Shown: positions 16,602 to 26,555 of the stretch, piece after piece
Layout of the letters: each line of letters opens with the position of its first letter
Numbering within the stretch: position 1 is the first letter of the stretch
The notes under the pieces: generated by a model
What the model was told of the DNA's origin: nothing
Databases searched by the model: none
The model's input: the letters and a program-made list of their open reading frames with translations, nothing else
Made by a program: the position numbers and the translations under genes
Source of the DNA: Actinokineospora terrae
GTDB lineage: Bacteria > Actinomycetota > Actinomycetes > Mycobacteriales > Pseudonocardiaceae
Assembly: GCF_900111175.1 (NCBI RefSeq)
Contig: NZ_FOGI01000018.1
Coordinates: forward strand, 28,625-92,624
Direction of reading: 5' to 3'
Length of the DNA: 64,000 bases

Positions 16602-18233
16602 CTAGGCGGGATGGCGGATCCAGAGGGAGCCGTAGGGAGCGACGGTGAGCTTGCCGTTGTGGAAGGGGATCGGGGTTCGGGTGAGGAGGTCGTGGTGGGG
16701 GCCGTCGGGGATGGGGAGGGCTGTGGTGGCTTCGAGGTTGGTGAAGTTGTGGATGGCGGTGATGGCGGTGCCGTCGGCTGTGCAGGTGTGGGCGAAGAGG
16801 GCGTCGTCGTCGGTGGGGTGGGAGGTGCAGTCGCCCCACGCTAGTTCGGGGTATTCGCGGTAGCGCTCGATCAGGAGGCGGATCCAGGACAAGAGGGAGT
16901 CGGGGTCATGGCGTTGGTCGGCGACGTTGATCTCGGAGGGGCCGTAGGTGCCCGCAGGGGGTGGCGCGGGGAAGGTCGACGGGTCGGCGTCGGAGAAGCC
17001 CGCGCCGACGCCGGGTTCCCACTGCATCGGGGTGCGGACGGCGGAGCGGCCCTCGACGGCGAGGTTCTCCCCCATCCCGATTTCCTCGCCGTAGAACAGG
17101 ACGGGGGTGCCGGGCAGGGAGAACAGCAGGCTGTAGACCATCTTGATCCGGCGTTGGTCGCCGTCGAGCATCGGGGGCAGGCGTCGGCGGAGGCCGCGGT
17201 CGTAGAGCTGCATGTCCGGTGACGGGCCGAATGTGGCGAAGACCTCGGCACGCTCGGCGTCGGTGAGCTTGTCCAGGGTCAGCTCGTCGTGGTTGCGCAC
17301 GAACGTCGCCCAGTGCGCGTCCCGGGGCGGCTCCGGGCGTTCGGCCAGCGCCTGGACCAGTGGTGCCGCCGAGCCGCGCGCCAGGCCCAGGTACATCTTC
17401 TGCATGCCGACGAAGTCGAAGCACATCGTCAACTGGTCGCCGACGCCCGCGCCGAAGTACTCCATGGTGTCCTCGTAGGGCAGGTTCACCTCGCCCAGCA
17501 GCACCGCGTCACTCGCGCGGCGGGAGATGAACGCGCGCAGGTCGACCAGGTAGTCGTGCGGGTCGGGCAGGGTGGACGCGTCCAGGCTGCCCTCGGTCTC
17601 CAGGAGGAACGGCACCGCGTCCACCCGGAAGCCGGACAGGCCCAGCTCCAGCCAGAACCCCATGATCCGCGCCATCTCGTCGCGCACCGCCGGGTTGGCG
17701 ACGTCGAGGTCGGGCTGGTGCTTGTAGAACCGGTCCAGGTAGTACTGCTCGGTCTTCTTGTCGTACTCCCACAGGCTGGTTTCCTTGTCCGGGAACACCA
17801 CGCCCTTCGGCCCGTCCGAAGGCGGCTCGTCGCGCCACACATACCAGTCGCGGTAGGGTGAGTCCCGGCTCTCCCGCGCCGACTTGAACCACGGGTGCTG
17901 GTCGGAGGTGTGGTTGACGACCAGGTCGGCGATGACCCGAATCCCGCGATCACGGGCTGTGCGCACGAACTCCACGAAGTCGCCCAGCGTGCCCAGGCGC
18001 GGGTCGACCGAGTAGTAGTCGGTGATGTCGTAGCCGTCGTCGCGGTCCGGCGAGGGCAGGAACGGCATGAGCCAGAGGCAGGTCACGCCCAGCCGCTCGA
18101 AGTGGTCGATCCGTTGCGTCAGGCCGCGGAAGTCACCGCAGCCGTCGTCGTTGCCGTCCTGGAAGGTCTCCACGTCCAGGCAGTAGACGACCGCGTTCTT
18201 CCACCACAGGTCCGAGGTCTTGGTCAGTCTCAC
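16602..18233 (-). CDS. GH13 trehalose synthase/alpha-amylase-family enzyme
   Basis: A 543-residue GH13 glycoside hydrolase similar to trehalose synthase. The TIM barrel has DLVVNHTSDQHPW, nucleophile Asp205 in GFRVDAVP, acid/base Glu248 in LLGEVN and Asp316 in FVRNHDEL. It lacks the maltokinase domain found in TreS fusions and is shorter than amylosucrase. The likely reaction is maltose/trehalose isomerisation or alpha-glucan hydrolysis in the cytoplasm. Its ATG overlaps the stop of the upstream oxidoreductase by four bases, so the two are translationally coupled. Confidence 0.88.
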   Translation of the reverse strand: MRLTKTSDLWWKNAVVYCLDVETFQDGNDDGCGDFRGLTQRIDHFERLGVTCLWLMPFLPSPDRDDGYDITDYYSVDPRLGTLGDFVEFVRTARDRGIRVIADLVVNHTSDQHPWFKSARESRDSPYRDWYVWRDEPPSDGPKGVVFPDKETSLWEYDKKTEQYYLDRFYKHQPDLDVANPAVRDEMARIMGFWLELGLSGFRVDAVPFLLETEGSLDASTLPDPHDYLVDLRAFISRRASDAVLLGEVNLPYEDTMEYFGAGVGDQLTMCFDFVGMQKMYLGLARGSAAPLVQALAERPEPPRDAHWATFVRNHDELTLDKLTDAERAEVFATFGPSPDMQLYDRGLRRRLPPMLDGDQRRIKMVYSLLFSLPGTPVLFYGEEIGMGENLAVEGRSAVRTPMQWEPGVGAGFSDADPSTFPAPPPAGTYGPSEINVADQRHDPDSLLSWIRLLIERYREYPELAWGDCTSHPTDDDALFAHTCTADGTAITAIHNFTNLEATTALPIPDGPHHDLLTRTPIPFHNGKLTVAPYGSLWIRHPA

Positions 18234-19180
18234 AGCTGCCCCAGCACCTTCGCGCCGAACGCGTCGATGAACGCGTCCTGCTGTGTGCCGACGTGGTGCA
18301 GTTGGATCAGCTCGAAGCCGAGGTCGGCGTACTCACCTAGCCAGGCAGCGTGCTGACCGAGGTCGGCGGAGACGTTGACCGAGGCGCGAACCTGGTCGGG
18401 GGTGACGAACTTGGCGATCTCGTCGAAGTGGGCCGGGAGCAGGTCCCAGCAGACCGGCGGCGGGAACACGTTGCCGCGCCACTGCTCGTGCGCGACGGCC
18501 AACGCCTCGTCCTCCGACGGCGCCCAACTCAGGTGCACCTGCAACGCGAGCTGTCCGCGCCCGCCCGCGTCGCGGTAAGCGTCCACCATGGACCGGAGGT
18601 GCTCGACCGGTGCGTTGACGGTGATCAGCCCGTCCGCCCATTCCGCGCACCAGCGCGCGGTCTCGACGCTGACCGCCGCGCCGTACAGCTTCGGCGGAGT
18701 CTCAGGCAGCGTCCACAGCCGGGCCCGGTCGACGGTCACCAGGCCGTCGTGCGAGACCTCCTCGCCCGCGAACAGTGCCCGGATGACGTCCACGCTCTCC
18801 CGCAACCGCGCCGACCGCACATCTTTGCGCGGCCACACCTCGCCGGTGATGTGCTCGTTGGACGCCTCACCGGTGCCCAGCGCCGCCCACAGCCTGCCCG
18901 GGTACATCGCGCTGAGCGTGGCCATGGCCTGGGCGGTGATCGCCGGGTGGTAGCGCTGGCCGGGAGCCGTCACCACACCGAAGCCCAGCGAGGTCGCCTG
19001 CAGCGCGGCACCCAGCCACGACCAGGCAAACCCCGATTCTCCCTGCGCCGACGTCCACGGCGCGAAGTGGTCGGAGCACATCGCCGCGCCGAACCCGGCG
19101 GCCTCCGCCCTGCGCACCGCGTCCAGCAGCCGCGCCGGGTGGACCTGCTCATGGGACGCGTGTAAGCCGTAGACCGCCAT
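18230..19180 (-). CDS. Luciferase-like flavin oxidoreductase (TIGR03885-like)
   Basis: A 316-residue luciferase-like monooxygenase-fold enzyme beginning MAVYGLHASHEQVHPARLL. The motif LWAALGTGEASNEHI and the C-terminal LIQLHHVGTQQDAFIDAFG match the group described as non-F420 flavinoid oxidoreductases (TIGR03885). Relatives are commonly encoded beside an alpha-amylase-family gene, as here. Cofactor and substrate cannot be told from sequence. Confidence 0.82.
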   Translation of the reverse strand: MAVYGLHASHEQVHPARLLDAVRRAEAAGFGAAMCSDHFAPWTSAQGESGFAWSWLGAALQATSLGFGVVTAPGQRYHPAITAQAMATLSAMYPGRLWAALGTGEASNEHITGEVWPRKDVRSARLRESVDVIRALFAGEEVSHDGLVTVDRARLWTLPETPPKLYGAAVSVETARWCAEWADGLITVNAPVEHLRSMVDAYRDAGGRGQLALQVHLSWAPSEDEALAVAHEQWRGNVFPPPVCWDLLPAHFDEIAKFVTPDQVRASVNVSADLGQHAAWLGEYADLGFELIQLHHVGTQQDAFIDAFGAKVLGQL

Positions 19181-19238
19181 GCGCGGTACCTACCCGCCCC
19201 GGGCAAATCCGACACGGCGCGGACGGGCTGGGTCCCTG

Positions 19239-20423
19239 TCAGGGGGTGAAGACGACCTTGACGGCGCCGTTCTCCTTGCGCTGGAACATGCCGTAGGCCT
19301 CGGGGGCATCGGTGAGGGCGATCTTGTGGGTGGCGAAGGTGTCGACGCCGAGGGGGTCGTCGTCGGTGAGCAGCGGGAGCAAGTCGGGGACCCAGCGGTG
19401 GACGTTGGCTTGGCCCATGCGCAGCTGGATCTGCTTGTCGAACAGGGTGAGCATCGGCAGGGGGTCGGTCATGCCGCCGTAGACGCCGACCAGGGAGATG
19501 GTGCCGCCGCGGCGGACGATGTCGATGGCCAGGCGGAGGGCTTCGAGGCGGTCGACGCCGACCTTGCGCATCATCTTCTCGGCCGCGGCGTCGGGCAGCA
19601 GGCCGACCGCGCGTTGGGCGAGTGAGGCGACGGGGGCGCCGTGCGCTTCCATGCCGACCGCGTCGATGACGGAGTCGGCGCCGCGGCCGTTGGTGAGTTC
19701 GCGGACCGCGTCGGCGAGGTTGGCACCGTGTTCGCGCAGGTCGAGGGTGTGCACGCCACGGGAGGCGGCGCGGGTGAGGCGTTCGTCGACCAGGTCGATG
19801 CCGATGACCTTCTCGACACCGCGGTGCTGGGCGACGCGGGCGCACATGTCGCCGATCGGGCCGAGGCCGATCACCGCGAGGGTGCCGCCGGGCGGGACCG
19901 CGGCGTACTCGACGCCCTGCCACGCGGTGGGCAGCACGTCGGACAGGAAGAGGAACCGATCGTCGGCCGGACCCTTGGGGACCTTGATCGGCAGCTTGTC
20001 GGCGAAGGGCACCCGCAGGTACTCGGCCTGACCGCCGGGGACGCCGCCGTAGAGCTTGGTGTAGCCGAACAGCGACGCGCCCATCCCCTGCTCGCGCACC
20101 TGGGTCGTCTCGCACTGGGAGTGCAGCCCCTGCCCGCACATGAAGCAGTCGCCGCAGGAGATGTTGAACGGGATGACGACCCGGTCGCCGACCTCGAGGT
20201 CGGTCACCGCGCTGCCGATCTCCTCGACGATGCCCATGGGTTCGTGGCCGAGGATGTCGCCCTCGGTGAGGAACGGGCCGAGGACCTCGTAGAGGTGCAG
20301 GTCGGAGCCGCACAGCCCGGTCGAGGTGACCTTGATGATGGTGTCGGTCGGGTCCTTGATGATCGGGTCCGGGTGGGTGTCGACGCGGACGTCGCGCTTG
20401 CCGTGCCAGGTGAGGGCCTTCAC
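19239..20423 (-). CDS. Zinc-dependent alcohol/formaldehyde dehydrogenase
   Basis: A 394-residue zinc MDR dehydrogenase. Catalytic zinc ligands Cys38, His60 and Glu61 and the structural zinc cysteines 90, 93, 96 and 104 are all present. The NAD motif GLGPIG is near residue 186. The long insert around residues 270-290 (VGLLPDAAAEKMMRKVGVD) is typical of glutathione-independent formaldehyde dehydrogenase-like enzymes. It is transcribed with the epimerase gene upstream, 14 bases apart. Confidence 0.9.
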   Translation of the reverse strand: MKALTWHGKRDVRVDTHPDPIIKDPTDTIIKVTSTGLCGSDLHLYEVLGPFLTEGDILGHEPMGIVEEIGSAVTDLEVGDRVVIPFNISCGDCFMCGQGLHSQCETTQVREQGMGASLFGYTKLYGGVPGGQAEYLRVPFADKLPIKVPKGPADDRFLFLSDVLPTAWQGVEYAAVPPGGTLAVIGLGPIGDMCARVAQHRGVEKVIGIDLVDERLTRAASRGVHTLDLREHGANLADAVRELTNGRGADSVIDAVGMEAHGAPVASLAQRAVGLLPDAAAEKMMRKVGVDRLEALRLAIDIVRRGGTISLVGVYGGMTDPLPMLTLFDKQIQLRMGQANVHRWVPDLLPLLTDDDPLGVDTFATHKIALTDAPEAYGMFQRKENGAVKVVFTP

Positions 20424-20437
20424 GTCGTTCTCCTCGG

Positions 20438-21454
20438 TCAGGGGTGCAGAGCGGGGCTTGCGGCGACGCCCGCGCGGTCGGCGAGACCGGCGACGAGGTC
20501 GCGCAAGGTGTCGTGGGCGTCGGTGGTCGGTGTCCAGCCGAGGTCGGACCTGGCTCTATCGGTGCGCAGCACCGGCACGGACAGCGCGAGGTCGAGCCAG
20601 CCGGGTGAGGTCGGGAGCAGCCTGATCCGCCACCCGGCCGCGACCGCTGCCCGGACTACCGGTGCGGGTAGTTCGACCACGCGGCCACCGAGCACGGCGG
20701 AGAGATCAGCCGAGTCCAACACCGGCTCGGCGGCCAGGTTCAGCGCCCCTCGGTAGCTTTGTTCCGCGGCGGCGATGGCGGCGGTCGCGACATCGGTGGA
20801 GTGCACGAACTGGAGCACCAACCCGCGCGGCAGCGGAAGAACAGGCAGCTTCCCGTTGCTCGCCAGGTTCCACAGTGGACGTGGGACCAGGGCGCCGAGG
20901 AAGTAGCGGCGGATCTCGCTCGCGGCGTCCCGTTGCAGGATCAGGCCCGGCCGCAGGCGAGCCACGGCCACATCGGGGTGGGTCACCTCGAAGGTGTCGA
21001 GAAAGGACTCGACTTCCACCTTGTGCAGGCTGTAGGAAGAAGTCCGCACCCCGGTCCGGGCGTGGTTCTCGTCCACCGGGGTCAGCGACTGGCGAGGCGC
21101 GTACGTGCCGACGGACGAGAGGTAGACCAAGCGGGGAACCCCAGCCCGGGCGACCGCTTCGAACACAGCTCGGCTGCCATCGACGTTCACCGACCGCAGG
21201 TAGCCCTGATCGTGACTGGGCTGGATCGCCCACCCGGCGTGGACGACCGCGTCCGCGCCGCCGAAGATCGGGCGGAGCCGCGTCGTCGAATCGGAGCAGG
21301 CAATGTCGATCGACTCCCACCGCACGCCATCATAAGGTTCCGCCTGCTGGGGAACCCGCCGGGAAACACCGACCACGGTGTGCCCCGCGGTGCGGGCGGC
21401 CCGGAGGACGGCCGTTCCCACGTTGCCGCTTGCTCCGACAATCACGATGCGCAT
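20438..21454 (-). CDS. NAD-dependent epimerase/dehydratase (extended SDR)
   Basis: A 338-residue extended short-chain dehydrogenase with GASGNVG at residues 7-13, catalytic YSLHK with Tyr141 and Lys145, and Ser113-Ser114 in LSSVG. The sugar or steroid substrate is not evident. It lies 14 bases ahead of the zinc dehydrogenase and probably shares its transcript. Confidence 0.9.
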   Translation of the reverse strand: MRIVIVGASGNVGTAVLRAARTAGHTVVGVSRRVPQQAEPYDGVRWESIDIACSDSTTRLRPIFGGADAVVHAGWAIQPSHDQGYLRSVNVDGSRAVFEAVARAGVPRLVYLSSVGTYAPRQSLTPVDENHARTGVRTSSYSLHKVEVESFLDTFEVTHPDVAVARLRPGLILQRDAASEIRRYFLGALVPRPLWNLASNGKLPVLPLPRGLVLQFVHSTDVATAAIAAAEQSYRGALNLAAEPVLDSADLSAVLGGRVVELPAPVVRAAVAAGWRIRLLPTSPGWLDLALSVPVLRTDRARSDLGWTPTTDAHDTLRDLVAGLADRAGVAASPALHP

Positions 21455-21488
21455 GTCTGGGCATACCCGACCCGGGCAATGCTAAGCG

Positions 21489-21524
21489 TGCTGGGCCGGG
21501 GGCAGGCCTGCCCCCGGCCCAGCA
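21489..21524. terminator. Perfect 36-bp palindromic terminator
   Basis: The 18-base arm 21489-21506 is exactly complementary to 21507-21524 with no spacer (centre AGGCCT). It lies just beyond the catalase stop, so it should end that transcript. Confidence 0.75.
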
Positions 21525-21531
21525 CAACCGA

Positions 21532-23778
21532 TCAGCCGGCGGGTACGGCGAACCGCTCCCACGAACGGTGACCCGCGAGGAGGTCCAGCACCTCGGTGAA
21601 CACCTCCGCCGAGTCCTCTCCCACGACCACACCGATGTCATCGGTGCCGATGCCCGCCTCGGTCAGCGCCGTGGCCGCGCCACTCCAGGCGCCGATGGCC
21701 TTGGCGTGCCGGTGGGTTTCCTGGATCATGACCACGACCCTGGGGTCGACAGCGGCCAGGCGCGGGATCGCGTCGGGCGCGGGCGGTGGGGCCGCGGCCA
21801 GCAGCAGGGCGTCGAACTCGACCGAGCGGGCGGTGAGGAACGTGCGCTGCACGATCAGCCCGTCCGCGAGTTCACCACCGCGAGCGGCGATGACCAGCGG
21901 TGTCATGCCCGCGTCGGTGATCGCCTGCCTGAGGGTGTCCACACCGGCCAGGCTCGCGTCGTCGTCCGCGTCGACGACGATGCCGATCACCCTGCCGTCG
22001 GTGGGCCACCGCTTGCCCAGCTGGGACAGCGCCGCACTCGGGGTCACCTCCGGCAGCGGCACGGTCGACCCCGGCGCGGGCAGCCCGAGGCCCGCGGCGA
22101 CCGCGGCGCACAGCTCGGTGTCCACATTGGCCAGTACCTGGAGCTGCCGCTCCTTGATGACCTTCTCGTAGCACTTCCCCAGTTCGAAGGTGAACGCCGC
22201 GATGACGTGCTGGCGCTCGACCGGGCTCAGGCTCCGGTAGAACAGGCGCGGCTGGCTGAAGTGGTCCTCGAACGACGCCGGGGACTTGCGTTCCTTCACA
22301 GCGGCGGCCACTGGTGCGGCGACCTCCACGTACGCGCCCATGTCGGCGCCCGCCTGGAACGGGCAGCCGCCGTCGAGGGTGTTGGGCTTGTACGGCGCCA
22401 CTCCGGCGTGCACGGCGTGCTGGTGCGCCCCGTCGCGGAGCAGGTCGTTGACCGGGGCGTGCGGGCGGTTGACCGGGATCTGGTTGAAGTTCGGGCCACC
22501 CAGGCGGCTGAGCTGGGTGTCGATGTAGGAGAACAGCCGGGCGTGCAGCAGCGGGTCGTCGGTGACGTCGATGCCCGGCACCAGGTGTCCGACGTGGAAG
22601 GCGACCTGCTCGGTCTCGGCGAAGTAGTTGGTGGTGTTGCGGTTGAGCGTCAGCACGCCGACCGGCTGCACCGGGGCCAGTTCCTCCGGCACGATCTTCG
22701 TCGGGTCGAGCAGGTCCACGCCCTCGAAGATCTGCTCCGGGGTGTCCGGGAACACCTGGATGCCCAGCTCCCACTGCGGGAAGGCACCCGCCTCGATCGC
22801 GTCGAACAGGTCGCGCCGGTGGAAGTCCGGGTCGACACCGCTGAGCAGCTGCGCCTCCTCCCACGCCAACGAGTGCACGCCCAGCCGCGGCTTCCAGTGG
22901 AACTTCACCAAAGACGTCTCACCCTCGACGTTGACCAGCCGGAAGGTGTGGACGCCGAAGCCCTCCATCATCCGGTACGAGCGCGGTACGGCCCGGTCGG
23001 ACATGCTCCACAGGACGTGGTGGGTGGCCTCGGTGTGCAGCGAGACGAAGTCCCAGAACGTGTCGTGCGCGCTCTGCGCCTGCGGGATCTCCCGGTCGGG
23101 GTGCGGCTTCGCGGCGTGGATGATGTCGGGGAACTTGATGCCGTCCTGGATGAAGAACACCGGGATGTTGTTGCCCACCAGGTCGAAGTTGCCCTCGGTG
23201 GTGTAGAACTTCGCGGCGAACCCCCGGGTGTCGCGCACGGTGTCGGCCGATCCGCGCGAGCCCACGACCGTGGAGAACCGCACGAACACCGGCGTGGTCT
23301 CGCCCTCGCGCAGGAACGCCGACTTGCACACCGGCCCGGCGGTGCCGTAGCCGACGAACACCCCGTGCACACCGGCGCCCCGCGCGTGAACCACCCGTTC
23401 GGGGATGCGCTCGTGGTCGAAGTGGGTGATCTTCTCCCGCAGGTGGTGGTCCTGCAGCAGGGTGGGACCACGCGCACCGGCCTTGAGGGAGTGGTCCGTG
23501 TCGTGCAATCTGGTACCGCTTGACGTGGTCAGATAAGCGCCTTGCTGCTCACGGGCCTCGTGCCCCGCGCCGGTCTCGGCCCCGGTGGCCGTCCTGGTGT
23601 CCGGCGACGCCTGATCCGCCTTGCGCGGCAACGGCTCCTGCGGCTCGGTCGGTTCGGCCACGGCCGGTGGCGCGCTTCCCGGCGCTCCCGGGATCGGCGG
23701 CGTGACGAGGTCCGTGACCTTGTCCACGGCCCTCTCCAGCGCTTCTTTCACAATGCGGGCGGGTTTGATCGACTCCAC
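21532..23778 (-). CDS. katE: Large-subunit monofunctional catalase (HPII type)
   Basis: A 748-residue clade 2 catalase that dismutates hydrogen peroxide. The distal His131 is in FDHERIPERVVHARGAG, Asn204 in GNNIPVFF, and haem-ligand Tyr418 in RLFSYIDTQ. The C-terminal 150 residues form the flavodoxin-like domain of large catalases (GKRWPTDGRVIGIVV). The N-terminal 75 residues are Pro/Ala rich. The GTG start has AGGAGG six bases upstream. The symbol is by family; the strain's own name is unknown. Confidence 0.93.
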   Translation of the reverse strand: MESIKPARIVKEALERAVDKVTDLVTPPIPGAPGSAPPAVAEPTEPQEPLPRKADQASPDTRTATGAETGAGHEAREQQGAYLTTSSGTRLHDTDHSLKAGARGPTLLQDHHLREKITHFDHERIPERVVHARGAGVHGVFVGYGTAGPVCKSAFLREGETTPVFVRFSTVVGSRGSADTVRDTRGFAAKFYTTEGNFDLVGNNIPVFFIQDGIKFPDIIHAAKPHPDREIPQAQSAHDTFWDFVSLHTEATHHVLWSMSDRAVPRSYRMMEGFGVHTFRLVNVEGETSLVKFHWKPRLGVHSLAWEEAQLLSGVDPDFHRRDLFDAIEAGAFPQWELGIQVFPDTPEQIFEGVDLLDPTKIVPEELAPVQPVGVLTLNRNTTNYFAETEQVAFHVGHLVPGIDVTDDPLLHARLFSYIDTQLSRLGGPNFNQIPVNRPHAPVNDLLRDGAHQHAVHAGVAPYKPNTLDGGCPFQAGADMGAYVEVAAPVAAAVKERKSPASFEDHFSQPRLFYRSLSPVERQHVIAAFTFELGKCYEKVIKERQLQVLANVDTELCAAVAAGLGLPAPGSTVPLPEVTPSAALSQLGKRWPTDGRVIGIVVDADDDASLAGVDTLRQAITDAGMTPLVIAARGGELADGLIVQRTFLTARSVEFDALLLAAAPPPAPDAIPRLAAVDPRVVVMIQETHRHAKAIGAWSGAATALTEAGIGTDDIGVVVGEDSAEVFTEVLDLLAGHRSWERFAVPAG

Positions 23779-23833
23779 AGCGTCCTCCTAGGCACTCCCG
23801 CCCCGGCTACCCGCCTCAGCCGTATCTAAGCGA

Positions 23834-24235
23834 CTACCGGTGACCCAGACGCGCGGTGAGCACCGTCCTGCCCTGAGCGTGGGCGAGGTCGACGGTCTGG
23901 CAGAGCGACCTGATCAACGGGAGCCCCCAGCCGTGGTCGACACCGATCCCACCCTGCGCAGGCAGCCACTCACCGTCATCGGTCACCGTCAGAACCACCG
24001 CCGTGTCGACCACCCGTACCGACACCGCCACCACGCCGCCGGTGTCGTCGCGGTAGCCGTGCTGGATCGCGTTGGTCACCGCCTCGCTCGCGCAGAGGAC
24101 AACGTCGTCGAGCAGCCCATCGGCCACGCCGTTACCCACCAACCAGACCCGCAGGTCTCGTCGCGTGACCGCCACGCTCGCCGGGACCCCCGGCACTGAG
24201 AGCGTGAACAGCCGCGCGGGTACGGGAGCAGCCAC
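23834..24235 (-). CDS. Anti-sigma-factor-type histidine kinase-like ATPase (RsbW-like)
   Basis: A 133-residue GHKL ATPase. The N-box ASEAVTNAIQHGY, the ATP-binding DDGEW and the G-box HGWGLPLIRSL are present. Such single-domain proteins phosphorylate anti-sigma-factor antagonists and sequester stress sigma factors. The GTG at 24233-24235 is an estimate; a GTG seven codons upstream is also possible, since AGGAGGA lies further upstream. No partner anti-anti-sigma gene is adjacent. Confidence 0.78.
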   Translation of the reverse strand: MAAPVPARLFTLSVPGVPASVAVTRRDLRVWLVGNGVADGLLDDVVLCASEAVTNAIQHGYRDDTGGVVAVSVRVVDTAVVLTVTDDGEWLPAQGGIGVDHGWGLPLIRSLCQTVDLAHAQGRTVLTARLGHR

Positions 24236-24983
24236 TACACGTTCACCGGCCCGCACACCCGACCACGACGTCCTCCTCGTCTGCCCCGCGATCACCAATC
24301 CGGTGCGGGCGCAGGCGGTGATACCCGGGACGCTCGGGCGGCACACTCGGGGCATCGTCGGATTCGATGATTGCCCCGATTCGTCGAACGGTGATCCAGA
24401 AGCATCGGTACCGCTCGAACACCTCGTCGTACCCGACCCGCGCTGCGGGTCGCCCGTGAGTCGCGAGCCGAGCGGGTCGCCATCGCGTCTGGGTTGAACA
24501 CGTGTTCGATAGCCGGGTATGCTCCCGGCGTTCCGCCCGCTCGGCCGATGGGGAAGATCGACCGAGCGGGCGGGACGTCCCCTTGGGCGCGCGCCGCCAC
24601 CACCGAACTCGACGGTGAACTCCATCCGGTCCTGCGGGGTCTCGCCGAGGCCCTGCGCGGAGGGCGACCCCGAGACACGCAGGGGTTGATGCGCTCAGCC
24701 CGAGCGGCTCGTCCGGGTCGGGTGTGCCGAGCAGGTCAACGGCTTGGCCGAGTGCGTCGAGGATGGTGCGGCCGAGGTAGTCGCGGTCGTCGGCCACGAC
24801 CAGAGAAGATCGCCGCTGTTGTGCACCGAGGTCCGCACGAGGTTCCCCTGGGACCAGGTGGACCGGCAAGCCGACGACGTCACCAGGTGACGGTCAGTCG
24901 AGCACCCCCGGTGGGAGTCCACGTACGACCTACCCACACAAACGCCTCACAAGCTACCGCGCCACTTCGTAGGTCCGGCCCGA
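24236..24983. other. Decayed region with no supportable gene
   Basis: Several overlapping open frames exist on both strands but none keeps coding character throughout. A minus-strand segment near 24700-24830 (LVVADDRDYLGRTILDALGQAVDLLG) looks protein-like yet is interrupted by frame changes on each side, which suggests a relic. Confidence 0.4.
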
Positions 24984-25466
24984 TCACGTCCAGTCGATCG
25001 GGCCTGGCCTCAGTGTCCGGCCGATGGTCAAGCACCCCACGAGGACCAGCACGACGAGGCTCACCCAGGCCGCCGTGTCCAGCGAGCCCTGGAACAGGAC
25101 CGAGTTGAGGTAGAAGATCGGGGCCGCGGTGGCGAGGGTCAGCCCGCCCACGAACCGGCGGAGCACGTTTGCCGTGGCCGGGCTCGCCGCGAGCACGACC
25201 GAGCCAAGCGCGACCCCCACCAGCAGCACCAGGACGAGCAGCGCCTCGAAGCCGATGGTGTCCACCATGCCCCACAGAGTGAAGGGCTTGTCGGTAGAAC
25301 TCTCACGCCAGGTGGCGCAGGTAAGGGCGAGCAGGGCGCCGGACAGCGCGGTGACCAGAAGCGTTCCCCGCTGGCGCGTGACGGCTTCGCCCCGCTGGAC
25401 TTCCAGGCGTTCCACCTGATCCCGCAGGGTGTTCAGCCTTGCCTCGATGAGGTCGAGATCGGTCAC
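24984..25466 (-). CDS. Four-TM membrane protein with N-terminal coiled coil
   Basis: A 160-residue protein. Residues 3-30 (TDLDLIEARLNTLRDQVERL) form a coiled coil, followed by hydrophobic segments near 35-52, 70-92, 98-120 and 128-148. The GTG at 25466 has AAGGAGGAG six bases upstream. The family is not recognised. Upstream sequence is an IS30 relic in the same open frame, so the promoter may have been replaced. Confidence 0.65.
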   Translation of the reverse strand: MTDLDLIEARLNTLRDQVERLEVQRGEAVTRQRGTLLVTALSGALLALTCATWRESSTDKPFTLWGMVDTIGFEALLVLVLLVGVALGSVVLAASPATANVLRRFVGGLTLATAAPIFYLNSVLFQGSLDTAAWVSLVVLVLVGCLTIGRTLRPGPIDWT

Positions 25467-25499
25467 CAGCTCCTCCTTGGCCCTGTCGTGCACACGATG

Positions 25500-25904
25500 A
25501 TCACCATAGGGGCGGTGCGCGCTGTTCGAGATCCGTTCGAGCACACTCGCTCCCCATGGCCTCGCCAGGTGCGTCTTCGAAGGTCTGACAACCCGGGTAC
25601 TACACGGAGGCACACCGGCAGTCCGGTGGCGGTGACCTCGGCGTTTAGGGCAATCTCCGAGCCGCGGTCCCATGTCAACGAGCGTTTCAGCGACGCCGGG
25701 AGCGCTCCGGCGGCGGAGATGATCGTCTCGGTGACGGTCAGGGAATCGCGGCCGGTCAGGGGGACCAGGATGAGGAACCGGCTGGTCCGCTCCACCAGGG
25801 TCGCCACCGCGGTCTTGCCTGCCTTGCCGATGACCAGGTCGCCCTCCCAATGGCCGACCGCAGCCACGCGCAATCTCCTCCCGATCCGCCAACGTCAACA
25901 TCCT
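25500..25904 (-). pseudogene. IS30-family transposase relic
   Basis: The minus strand reads an N-terminal RRMLTLADREEIARG, then by deletion and frame change a DDE-core portion, VGHWEGDLVIGKAGKTAVATLVERTSRF and GRDSLTVTETIISA, then SLTWDRGSEIA. These are IS30 transposase signatures. The middle of the protein and the C-terminus are missing or scrambled, so it is inactive. Confidence 0.8.
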
Positions 25905-26014
25905 CCGCACGACAGGGATCCTTCTCCACCGAACACCAGCTGCTCCCACCGCCTGAACTCGCCCCATCCGCCATCCCGCTGGCCAATCCGCCCCGGCGCA
26001 CTCGCGCGTGTTGA

Positions 26015-26215
26015 TCATTTCTGGCGCGTGGTATCGCCCTTGTTGCCGACGATTGCCCAGCCGGTCATGAGGAGCGCGATCCCGCCGGTCCAGCTGCGCC
26101 AGGTGGGGTCTGCGCCGCCGACGATCGTGAGGATCAGGGAGGTGCAGAGCAGTATGGCGGCGATGATTCCCAGTACCCACCCCACCGCGACTCCCGGATC
26201 ACGCCGTGCACTCAA
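26015..26215 (-). CDS. Small two-TM membrane protein
   Basis: A 66-residue protein with hydrophobic stretches at about residues 11-33 (VGWVLGIIAAILLCTSLILTI) and 42-57 (TGGIALLMTGWAIVG). No family is recognised. It lies just outside the IS30 relic. Confidence 0.55.
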   Translation of the reverse strand: MSARRDPGVAVGWVLGIIAAILLCTSLILTIVGGADPTWRSWTGGIALLMTGWAIVGNKGDTTRQK

Positions 26216-26555
26216 TGGTCGCTGCTTGAAGTAGTCGGAGAACGGGTTGGAAGCACTCGTTCAGGTCCTCGCCCTCGTCCGCTCCTATCCACCCAGGATT
26301 TCACATCGAACCCGGGCGCGAACCGGGCAGTTCTCGTTCCTGCCCTTCGGTTCCGGCTCGGGCAGGTACTCAGTGATCACCCGGCAGGTTCTCCGAGTCA
26401 GTCCCCTCGATCGTCCGTCCCTGGACGCCGACATCCCCTAGACGCCAGCCAAGCCCTGAAGCGAGAGCAGGCGGCATCAGGTACTTCCACCGATGCCGCC
26501 GGGCTAACCGAGACGTTCACGCCGACTGGAGGTGGTTCTCCGCGCGGTATCCGCT
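26216..26555. other. Non-coding stretch
   Basis: Nothing gene-like was found between two small membrane-protein genes. Confidence 0.35.
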